A stretch of 64,000 bases of DNA, from positions 13,007,501 through 13,071,500 of the forward strand of contig CM040107.1 of the NCBI GenBank assembly GCA_022496805.1. The letters are read 5' to 3'. Under the pieces are notes generated by a model that had not been told where the DNA came from, made no database searches, and worked only from the letters and a program-made list of their open reading frames with translations. A program made the translations under genes and the position numbers. Below, piece by piece: positions 23,690-32,872 of the stretch; position 1 is the first letter of the stretch, and each line of letters opens with the position of its first letter. This DNA is from Pohlia nutans. Its lineage: Eukaryota > Streptophyta > Bryopsida > Bryales > Mniaceae.

Positions 23690-25249
23690 ATAATTTTTTG
23701 GAAGACACTTTGATTACCAAATCTCTCATTTTAATGGAAATTGTAGAGTACAATTACAAAATTGAGTTCTACTCATCTTAAAACTACTTCAACTCTACTT
23801 CAGTTATAGGACCACAAATGAACAATATTATTTTGAGAGGCTGCTAATCTCTCATTTTAATGAATATGATGTTCCTTGTGGCAGCATCACAAACCCAGTT
23901 TTTTAGGTGCGCGTCGACGACACAAATGGATGTGTACACACAACATCAAAGCCATGTAGTAGTGGACGTCTTAGCCGCCAAGCGTTCGCTGTTGGCTGGA
24001 CATCAACCTTGCATATGGCTTCGTGCATCTATTGTGTGGTTGGCTACAACACTCATAGATGTCGACGGTGTGGATGGATTGTCTCGATACAACGTGTTTC
24101 TAATTGAGTTGCGTCCGTATTAAGGTTTTTGCGTGTACACTGTGAATAGCAACCTAATACATGGACGCAGTGCAATGATCGGCAGTGGCGCCCACGAATT
24201 TTTACCATATTATATTTGTTACCGGACCGAGACATGGCCGCCACTGAGGACAAGGAGATAGAAGACGGTAGAACTGGCAGTGTTTGGCTTAGATTACGGA
24301 TCAGGCTTAAATATAAGAAGTAGTGTACGATAGGGACGAGACACTCTTGGTTTTTGAGACTTATGAGCATTTAGTTATGCTCTGGTTTTGTTGTACCAGG
24401 AAGTCATTCCTTGCTTATTCCATATTAAACCTGGATTCCATGGTTGTGAGTTTATGTATTACATGGGTTCAATTCCTCTGTTTAACATAGTTCTGTAGAC
24501 TTAGTCTCTATACTGTATACATGCGTTATTACATCCTTGGAATAAACATCAGTTCTTGCATCCCGTGTCTCTACTGTTCTGTCTTCACTACTGATGTCAC
24601 CTTAATGATATCTAACTTGGAAGGCTGGGACAACATGTGCTTTCCTGCTTGACTAACTCTAATACCAATACTTAGGCTAAATAGCTATTCTTTCTAACTA
24701 CTCCTACCAAGCTGTCCCTACTTTGACCTCCGTCTTCAGGCGTATTCTCAGTTATACTCTGTCTTTTTGCCTTCAAAACACTCATTATCCAAGGACACCA
24801 AGGACGTCTAGGAACTAACCCTTACTTAGTTTAGTTACTCACAGTCTACCTCCTCTATCACACAGCTTTCTCTGACTTTGTCTAACTCGCAAGGAGTCCA
24901 AGTACGCCAAGGAAGTCCTACACCGTATACTATCGGAGAACCAGTGTATAAGTGGTATACATTATTGTATACCCTCCTGGGGAACCAAGGCATACCATGG
25001 AACTTGGAGCACGTACTTATTAACTAACCACTGACTAACTCTACTTGACTTCTTAACTTCTGCCCTCTCCCCCTTGTCTTCCTTGATTAGGCAGCTCTAC
25101 TGGCCTAAGTCTGGTCTCAGTCATCTCCATACAATTACCCAGGCTAACAATATTATAATGCTTTATACTTAATTATACTATAAATCCTGACAAAATAATA
25201 TTTTAACATTTCGTACCATTGTATTTCAAAAAGTCCAATTACAATTGTA
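23690..25249. other. Unassigned stretch
   Basis: Mixed-composition sequence. Short frames (23860-24123 plus, 24053-24370 minus) have no recognisable domain. 24340-25200 resembles neither a gene nor a complete LTR; ACCAAGG, AAGGA and GTATAC motifs recur. Confidence 0.4.
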
Positions 25250-26537
25250 GGTATTTGCGAAGGCCTGCATGTCCGAATGCCACCTCAAACCAAACAAGTA
25301 GTGCTGCTAACTTGTAAAACAATCGAGGATGCCAGATCCGACATCCTTTGTCTTATGAACGCCATGAACCAAATGGCGGTAGCACACGGTCTACATATTC
25401 CAAGGATATGCTTGGTATCGTCTAGGTGGCTTTGCATTGAAAAACAAGTCATCGTTCCCATTTCAGAGGTAAGGGGTATTCTTGGAGGCCCGAGTACTGG
25501 TGGAGGAAGGGGTGGTACTACTGTAGGTAGGTTGCTTGCTCCTGCAAGCAGAGCAAGTTTTGTTGCCAGAAGAGGTGTCACGCGCACACCTCAAAGAGGC
25601 CGCGGGGCAGGCTAGACTGCAGGGTTACCTTGCAAAAAATACGAGTCTTGGGAGGACATATGTGCCAAACCGGAAGTTGAGCTTTTCAATCCCGATCAGT
25701 ACATGGATGGTGGTGCAAGCAGCAGCCATAACAACAATTGTATGATCGCGCCGGAATCCGGCAAGTTTGCAATTTGAATGGATGAGTCACATTTTCATCA
25801 TGTATCACTGGCAAGCCTAAGCACCGTGCACATGTGTTAGCAATTTAGCATGTATTGTTCTAATTGTTGTAGAGTAGGTAATATCTATGGACATGATGCT
25901 CTCAAAAATTTGAAGATGATTCCAAATAAAAAGGTCTGCCGTCTAGTGGATGGCTTTGAAAAAGGAAAGAAAAGACGCCAAGATGCGGTATCGGTGCACA
26001 TTGACGAGGGCATCGTTGTCAACCTTTCCCAACACGTTGCGATTGAACTGAAGAAGAGGGTTGCACGCCAAAGAAAAAAGCCACATCGTTTTGGCGGTGA
26101 GTTCTGTTCGCAAGATATGACAGCTAAAACCAGACTGGTATGCAACATCTTACTTTTCATGCACATTTAGCATGATATTACAATTTCATGATTTGCTTTG
26201 AATTTCACTTAGGAAAAAACTTAATCATGTGCATGTCACAATAGATGCTAGTAACGCCAAACAAGTCTGTCTACGTGATACATCCAGAGCACCATGGTGA
26301 CGCTGTTGCTGAAGGAAAGTCAGGCGTGCACTACAAACTTCCAAAGGGAAGATGGAGAACAGGATATGCGATGTTAGCGTTCAGTGGGTGCACATCCAAC
26401 GAGTGTTTCTTCAGGGGATCAAGCTCATGTACTAAATCAAGCAACCACATCTGGTCGTATTGGAGGATGCATTGACTAATTTTGAGGAAGATGACTGGAT
26501 AATGTGGAATCCTGACTATCTTTTCGAAATGAAGTGA
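25250..26537 (+). pseudogene. Multi-exon gene remnant of unknown function
   Basis: Coding-like blocks are separated by splice-like sites: about 25277-25469 (MNQMAVAHGLHIPRIC, donor AG|GTAAGG); 25540-25777, with a frameshift between EEVSRAHLKEAAGQARL and KYESWEDICAKPEVELFNPD; about 25874-26138 (KKVCRLVDGFEKGKKRR, donor CTG|GTATGC); and 26245-26537, which shifts frame near 26375 and ends LTNFEEDDWIMWNPDYLFEMK. The third block is strongly basic. I do not recognise the family. Confidence 0.4.
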
Positions 26538-26564
26538 TTTGTCATGATACATGAAATGCTAGGT

Positions 26565-26663
26565 TTTGTACACGACATATTAGATGAAATGCTTTGTTGT
26601 GTACACAATATGTTAGATGAAATGCTTTGTTGTGTACACAATATGTTAGATGAAATGCTTTAT
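26565..26663. repeat. 36-bp tandem repeat, ~2.7 units
   Basis: Units contain GTACACAATATGTTAGATGA and ATGCTTTGTTGT. Reading frame is kept (12 residues per unit), but the frame has no other support. Confidence 0.85.
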
Positions 26664-27157
26664 GGATGCATGAACTATACAGTGATCCAAACGTTATGTT
26701 ACTTTTTTATAGTAGTGTATATATTCAATAACTAAAACATTAGCAATCTATGTATAGACTGTGATTAGCGGTACTTGCATCGCCAATGCCTGGTGCATGT
26801 CTATGGGTTTTGTTGGCATTTATTTGGATATTTATATAATCATACAACTTTTTCATTAGTGTTGGCTTTCAAAAAAGTTGAACTCTCCTCGCACGGCGTT
26901 GTGTATGACATTCATCTCAAGGTTTCTTGATTGCTGCATGTTAGTTCTGTCATTCCTCTTTGTCATCCAATATTTCACTAAAAAGAGATAGTTGGCATGC
27001 ACCAATGCCTTTTGAACTGGTTCGCACGAACTCATCGTCCAGTTGAACAAACACCTTATTCATGCCGACATCAACTCTAAACCACAGCTTCTATCGATCT
27101 AGCTACCTCGTTGATTTTCATTTTTCTTTTGAATATTGTGAATGAAACAAATTTTCA

Positions 27158-27198
27158 TTTTTTTGAAGTTATTTGAATTTCAAATAACTTCAAAAAAA
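27158..27198. repeat. 41-bp perfect odd palindrome
   Basis: Two 20-base arms (T7 GAAGTTATTTGAA and its complement) surround a single central T. It would fold into a very stable hairpin or cruciform. It lies in AT-rich spacer. Confidence 0.9.
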
Positions 27199-27364
27199 AT
27201 TCATAACAGATACATTCGTAGTACCTACAAATTAATTTTTTTTTTTTTGGGATCCCAAATAACCGTTATATTTCTTAATTACAGATTTTTCACTTAAGTA
27301 TCAATATGGTTGCTTGAAGGTATATTGCGCTCGTGTTGGAAGCAATTAAAAGTTCGAGAATGCT

Positions 27365-27470
27365 AGCATGTGAGCCTGGGAGCGTGAGCCTAGGAGCCTG
27401 AGAGCCTAGAACATTTTCAATTTTTTTTTCAATTTTTCTTTAAAGGACCTATAACCGTGGGATCAATATT
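27365..27470 (+). mobile_element. Transposon end with heptamer-like repeats
   Basis: Tandem units of the type GTGAGCC/TGGGAGC/TAGGAGC are followed by A/T-rich sequence and ACCTATAACCGTGG (27450). The same layout begins the 7.6-kb insertion at 48805. No partner right end was found. Confidence 0.5.
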
Positions 27471-27755
27471 TATGGAATTTAGAGTGTATTTGGACTATAA
27501 TGTAAAATATAATTATTTCACATACTACATCTATGTAAATAAATTATTAGAACTTAACAGTTTTAGGGTCAAGGGTATAGGGATTGAATATCAAAAAATA
27601 AAACATAAACAAAAAAAATAACAAATTAATGAGGTTGGAGAATAGAAGGTTTAGGGTTTAGGGTATAACAAGGATGTCAAAAATCCTGAGTAGTGGTCCT
27701 TTTAGTCTCACTACAAACATCATAAAGAAAGTAGTACAAAGAAGCGGAGAGAACA

Positions 27756-28667
27756 TCAAAGTTCCTCTAAGTCATCACTAGAATTACCGGTACTAGTAGA
27801 CCCTAAGCAAGAGCTAGATGTAGGGCATAGTGGTGAACTAAAAACGTCACAATCAAACTCTTTAGCCTCAACATCAAAGTATACTAGTGTGTGTGACTTC
27901 AACACCTTTGGCTTTGGAATGTGATCTATAATACCATGACCTACAAGAACTCGTGCAACAGGCTCAACGTAGACTGGCAACTGAAAAGGTTTGGAAGGGC
28001 TCTTCAGAAACTGTGGCCTCCAAAAAAAATGGCCTCTATACGGTAGAATTTGTGGGCTTCATTTTTTTGCACAAAAAAAAGAAAAGAAACATGAGACCAA
28101 GATGATCAAGCATTTATCAAACTTAGTTACTGAATTGAGATTTCTTCAACACTTGAACAACCGCTCATGGAACTGCGTTTGGATCCTTTGATGCTCATGA
28201 TGATGCAACGATTGGCTCGGGTTCGACTTTGCGGGCACGTTGCATAAATAAAAGCGGTCCATCAAATAGCACTTGGTCCTCTTCAAATGCTACAATGTGG
28301 CGTTGCACGCGGCGACATGCCAACATTGAATCACCTGATTGCATGCAAACAACAAAAAATCATGATCATTTAGAACGAAAAAATGAATGTGAAATTACAA
28401 AAACTAGATAGAATAGAAATAAATGGAAGAAAAAAATCCAAGAAATACAGAGAAAATAGATGTTAGTAATATACACCTGTCATGGCGGTGCAATCCAAGA
28501 CATCATCGTTGGCTTGAAAAGAGGCCTCAATCAATATTTCAATAAACTGATTGTCCTTTTTACGAGGGCCTTACCAAGGCTTACTTCCATTCATACGTTG
28601 AGAGCCTTCGTGGTGAAATTCTGTAACATATCATCACAACCTACGTCTAATCCAAGAGCCTCAAGAA
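27756..28667 (-). pseudogene. DNA-methyltransferase-like gene remnant, spliced
   Basis: Read on minus, exon 28667-28477 (acceptor CTATCCCAG, donor ACAG|GTGTAT) ends in ANDDVLDCTAMT. The next exon, from 28334 (acceptor CAATCAG), continues in frame as GDSMLACRRVQRHIVAFEED. Joined, these give the D.VLD..A.TG.S...A.R..R....E.D pattern of the SAM-binding/C-terminal part of beta-class N6/N4 DNA methyltransferases. A third exon (27987-27756, acceptor CTTTTCAG) reads PVYVEPVARVLVGHG and ends in an acidic tail, SSDDLEEL. Stops near 28590 and 28190 show decay. The DPPY motif is not seen; it would lie upstream. It is unlike gene A in sequence, but both have an intron in the same motif region. Confidence 0.5.
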
Positions 28668-28949
28668 CTGGGATAGATTGAAATGAAAACCAAGCACAAG
28701 CATCCTCAGGTAACATTCAAACCAAAAGATAAACACCAAAGCGCAGCATCTGCAACATACATAACCAAAAGAATTCGTTGATAGGAAGAACAAAACAATA
28801 ATGAATGTTTGAAAACTAGATTGTGAATGAGTACTTATCGTCTTGAGATCGTTCACAGGTGATGCCAAATGGAGCCTATTCATGCAAGTCCAATTTTTGA
28901 ACAATGTAAAGCTCGTTGCTTTACTGTAACCAAAGATAGAGAAAAACTC

Positions 28950-29090
28950 GTGGGAGAGCCTAGAATGTAGAGCGGAGAGCGCAGTATGGAGAGCGGAGAG
29001 CAGAAATTTTACTTTTGCCCAATAAATTTTGAACAATTTATTTACTAGATTGGGAAAAATTAGAAAAAATAGTCATCTAAATTTAGGTTT
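28950..29090 (+). mobile_element. Heptamer-rich transposon end, copy 1
   Basis: GAGCGGAGAGC units lead into AGAAATTTTAC and then about 110 bp (AGTAAATTT-like, GAACAATTT, CTAAATTTAGG) that recur at 31586-31715 in the same orientation. Confidence 0.55.
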
Positions 29091-29225
29091 TTACTCAACT
29101 AAAAAAGTTTTTATTACATGGTAACTTTTCGATAATAGTTTTACACGGTAAATGTCTATTTTTGTCATATTTTTGAACATTTACCATGGTAAAAATGTCT
29201 CAGTGTCAGTGCCGGCCAGTCCCTG

Positions 29226-29385
29226 GACCAAGCACCTGGATAGCCTTTAGCTTGTCCCGGGGAGTCCGGGGACCAAGCCCTACGACAACCCTTAGCCTGT
29301 CTCGGGCAGTTCGGGGACCAAGCACCGAGACAGCCTTTAGCTTGTCCCGGGCAATCCCGAATTCAAGCATCGGGACAATCCCTGG
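29226..29385 (+). repeat. 45-bp minisatellite keeping a 15-residue frame
   Basis: Three units of 45 bp begin GACCAAGC; a fourth is partial. The frame from 29186 reads GPST.IAFSLSRAVR-like repeats without a stop through 29461. It is GC-rich against AT-rich surroundings. No gene is recognised. Confidence 0.75.
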
Positions 29386-29429
29386 AGTGGATTATTATCA
29401 GTTATTGCCCTTAACGAACACATGGACTA

Positions 29430-30780
29430 TTATCAGTTTTGGATGTGAAGAGGCCGAGTGACTAGGTTGTGCCCAAGAAGCTAATCAATACCATTTTCTT
29501 CAAGCCCTAGTTTGGCATAATTAATGGGGCATGCATTCATATGAAGACTTTGTTTTAAACACTTATGCCAATAATCCGTTTGTAGAGGTAGATGTATAAT
29601 ATGTTACAATCTCAGACTGCAGTCTAATTAGACATGTGGAGCTTGGAGATTCCCATGCCAGGCTGCATTTGCTTCCTCTAACTCGTCATTAATATCTACA
29701 CTTGGAATTGGTATCTATGGAATGATTGTTACGCTTGCAAAGCGTACCAATCACCATTATGAGATGTCTAATTTTGTAATCTTGCTGATCTACGATCGGA
29801 TATAAATCATGCGTTGTTTATAGGTCCTCAAGACCTGACCTTGCTCTGGCTAGATTATGCAGACAAATTCCTAACAAGAAGACACTGAGACTGAAGGTGT
29901 GAACCGTTGAAACGGTTCACTTTAGTATTATACTCTTAGTTCTATAATTTTGATGTGTTTAGTGATTTATATTTGTCTAACTGGGACATTTTAGCCGATT
30001 AGACAAATTCCCGAATTTGGATGGCATTAATATTTGGTTTTGATCGTCAATTGTAGATTCCTTTTTATCTAGATAATTTTGTGTGTTTATTTACTTCTAA
30101 CGATGTGATTGTTTGATTATGTGCAATTGAGCCGTTTGCCCTTTTATTTTACTCGATGATTCTAGTCTATTTTTATTGCTTGTCATTTTAGTTCATTATT
30201 TTAGTTTAATTGATTAGTTTATTTTATTAGTTGCTTGAGTTATTCTTCGTGAATTGTTATTTTAGCCTTTTAATTTCCTATTGTTTTAGTCTTATTTTAT
30301 TAACTTAGTGTTGAGTTTATTCTTTAGTCTATTAGATGGGGTTTATTATATGTTAGTTGATTAGTAGAGTGTGTGTCCCTCTTCCTCTCTCTCCCCCCGA
30401 ACCACATAGTCATAGGCTGTTTTCTTTTCAACATAGATTCTGGTACGAAGATAGTTAGGTCTTGAAAGTTGTAGGGAAGTCCTCACTTTGAGTAAACCCT
30501 CTCAGAGTGAACTGCGTCACGAATCTCTGGCGAGGGATTGGTATGTTTTCGTTGAGACAAGATTATTAGTCTAAGTTATCCAATCTAAATTTGCCCATCT
30601 AGCAGCATTGATGATCGATGATAGCTGGCTAGAAACAAGTGTACAGATTGTGAATCAATCTAGTATGAGCATAGTTTCTTCTGCGCCATGTATATATTTG
30701 AACTAGTAGTCGGTCTGCTTGATCCATAAGTATAGTGCTAGTTGAAACAATTCATCCAAGTACTTGGTTTTAATGCTGAC
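29430..30780. other. AT-rich stretch without a recognised gene
   Basis: It contains a short perfect hairpin at 29899-29920. CTGGCGAGGGATTGGTA near 30530 faintly recalls sequence at the 5-prime end of plant retrotransposons, but no LTR pair supports that. Confidence 0.4.
29899..29920. repeat. Perfect hairpin GTGAACCGTT-GA-AACGGTTCAC
   Basis: Ten-base arms around a 2-base centre. It stands isolated. Confidence 0.85.
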
Positions 30781-30789
30781 GAACAAAAA

Positions 30790-31560
30790 AATAATTTCTT
30801 CGCTTGATCTAAATTTTTTTGATTTCAAGAATCTTCGCTTTCCGCAGACAGTGCCCTCTTGGTTCGTTCAACAACACGGTGAAATTTTTTGAAAATCAGT
30901 TATGCCTCGAATGGAAGCATCCACGAAAGCAACTTGGCATGAAATTCTCACCATACATATGTTCGCTTCGAGTTGGATACAAGTGAGATTTTGCAGCAGT
31001 TGGAAAGATTTCATCACTTGCAATGGCCTCGTGGAAGGCAATTCGCTTGTCTTTACACTCGTGGCTATGTCCGATTTCGAGGTATATGTATTTCGCAAGG
31101 AGAGACCGTTGCGTTCTCAAGCACAAATGAGAAACGATTCTACACGTTCACGGAAGAGATCAAATTAGTCTCTCAAATGCACAAATTGCCAAGAATCGGT
31201 TGCTGGAAGCCTTGTCGGTGACGCGAAGGTTGGTCATCGATTGAACCACAAGTCGAAGACAGTTGCAGATGAAAACGTGGCCTCTACATCTAGAAATCAC
31301 AATCCTACTTCCATTCAAAATGAGAGCCCAGAGAATTCAACGCATCAAAAGGTCACCTAGGGATTCTATGCTTTCCAACTTCACGATGAAACTGACAACC
31401 ATGAACATCTGTGCCCTGAGCACAAAAAAAAGGTTTAATGGTATGTTCTCTCAAAATTAGATGTTGAATGCAAGTTTCATCCAAACTATTGGCTTTGGAG
31501 GGTCTTTGATGAGATTCGTCTTCCCTTTGGAAGTCCGTCCGTCGATCTCAACGGCACGTG
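30790..31560 (+). pseudogene. B3-domain protein remnant
   Basis: One frame from about 30820 reads LRFPQTVPSWFV, then after one in-frame TGA (30893) KSVMPRM, TKATWHEI, SSWKDFITCNGLVEGNSLVF and DFEVYVFRK. This is the order of conserved B3 elements (L-IP-F, V-L..W-V, GW--F---N-L--GD---F, F-V-IFR). B3 domains are plant DNA-binding domains. Further coding-like sequence follows (HDETDNHEHLCPEHKKKV, HPNYWLWRVFDEIRLPFG) with stops. It resembles REM-type B3 proteins most, by eye. It is not functional as read. Confidence 0.65.
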
Positions 31561-31585
31561 CAAGCGCGGGAAAAGCTCTTGTGCG

Positions 31586-31715
31586 AGCCAAGAGCGAAGA
31601 GCGGAGAGGAGATTAAGAAAGCGAAGAGCAGAAAATTCACATTTACCTAGTAAATTTCGAACAATTTTTTAGCTAGTTTAAGGAAAATTTGAAAAAAAGT
31701 CGTCTAAATTTAGGG
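31586..31715 (+). mobile_element. Heptamer-rich transposon end, copy 2
   Basis: GAAGAGCGGAGAG and GCGAAGAGCAGAAA are followed by sequence homologous to 28985-29090. It abuts the end of the B3 remnant. Confidence 0.55.
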
Positions 31716-32227
31716 TCGTATACAGGAATGGAGACCCGAATTGTAAGTTGGTTGGTAGGGAAAAATGTCTTGATATAGATTGGACCGGTTCATTGGAACG
31801 GCAGACACTCGAGCATATGCAGCCAAACAGTCAAGAATTGCACAAGAAACTCTGTAAAGATTACAAAGAGGACAAAACCGCGTGGGAGTCTGAAGAGCTG
31901 TACCACTGCATAAAAGATATGTCGTTGTCTTCAAGAGCTCCCAACGAAGATTGACTGACCATAATATTCACTAAAATGAGAGAATTGGGACCTCTCAAAA
32001 TCATATCTCTCATTTTCAAGGGGGAGGATTGAATCTGAATGGGTTGTTAATTTAGGTGGATAGTTAGTACATATATCCTATGGAAGTTGGAATTTCCATT
32101 AAAACGAGAGTTACCGAAAGAATGATCAGTCCTAGTTGAAAGGAGGAGTTTCCATTAAAATGAGAGTCATGAAATGAACGGTTGATTCGAAACTATAATA
32201 TTACCATTTAAATAAACATAATGCTTA

Positions 32228-32468
32228 TGTATAAGGGAGTGGTTTCTCATCTCCTGGACACCAAGTCATGAGCTCAATGGTTGGTTGTGACTGGGTGTTT
32301 ATCTCATATAGGTGGTCCGGGTTGGATTCCCGTTGAATTTGTTTGAGCGGATATATGAGATATGCATGACTTGGTGCTGCTAAGTGAGCCTCGGCAGGCA
32401 GGAAATTTGTAACAACCAACCAGCCCCGTATCCTAAACTGTGACAAGTGCTTAACGCGCTAACAAAAA
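32228..32468 (+). mobile_element. tRNA-derived SINE
   Basis: A-box-like TGAGCTCAATGGTTGG (32269-32284) and B-box-like GGGTTGGATTCCC (32319-32331) are spaced as in pol III promoters. A tRNA-unrelated body follows, and the element ends with AACAAAAAAATAG. It is homologous to 23405-23685 on the opposite strand. No clear target duplication was found. Confidence 0.75.
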
Positions 32469-32469
32469 A

Positions 32470-32872
32470 ATAGTGGTCATAACCACTAAACTTTTATATA
32501 TACTTGTTTTTAAAATCAAACACATATAGTTAATCTTTTAAGGAAAACGGATCAAATATACAAAGTAAACGTACAATGTAATAGTAAATATATTAATAAA
32601 ATATAAATATTGCACTTGCAATACTTATTTTTTTCAAAATCAAAACACTTAGTCTTTGAAATGGAAATCTTCAACTTCAAAGTGATAGACGCAAATATAT
32701 TTAAATGAGAAATAAGTCAAAAGAAATCTACAACGTCTAATGAACTAGTCATAGTATAGACTCTATATCGCTTGCATCAAAGCGCAAAGTATCACAATAT
32801 TAGTCAAATGCACACTATCGCATAGACGTAGCAAGCCAGCCATACTCTCCATCGCCTCCAATCAACAGCGGC
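32470..32872. other. AT-rich sequence downstream of DUF7869 gene
   Basis: No gene or repeat was recognised. It may include the missing terminus of the DUF7869 element. Confidence 0.4.

Noticed and set aside
27645..27665. Interstitial telomere repeat (TTTAGGG)
   Set aside because: Only two imperfect units are present here, and single teloboxes elsewhere. There is no array.
30520..30560. Gypsy-type primer binding site (CTGGCGAGGGATTGGTA)
   Set aside because: The match is weak and no LTR pair or gag-pol sequence lies nearby.
32228..32468. Functional tRNA gene
   Set aside because: A- and B-box-like sequences are present but no cloverleaf closes. Length and a second copy indicate a SINE.
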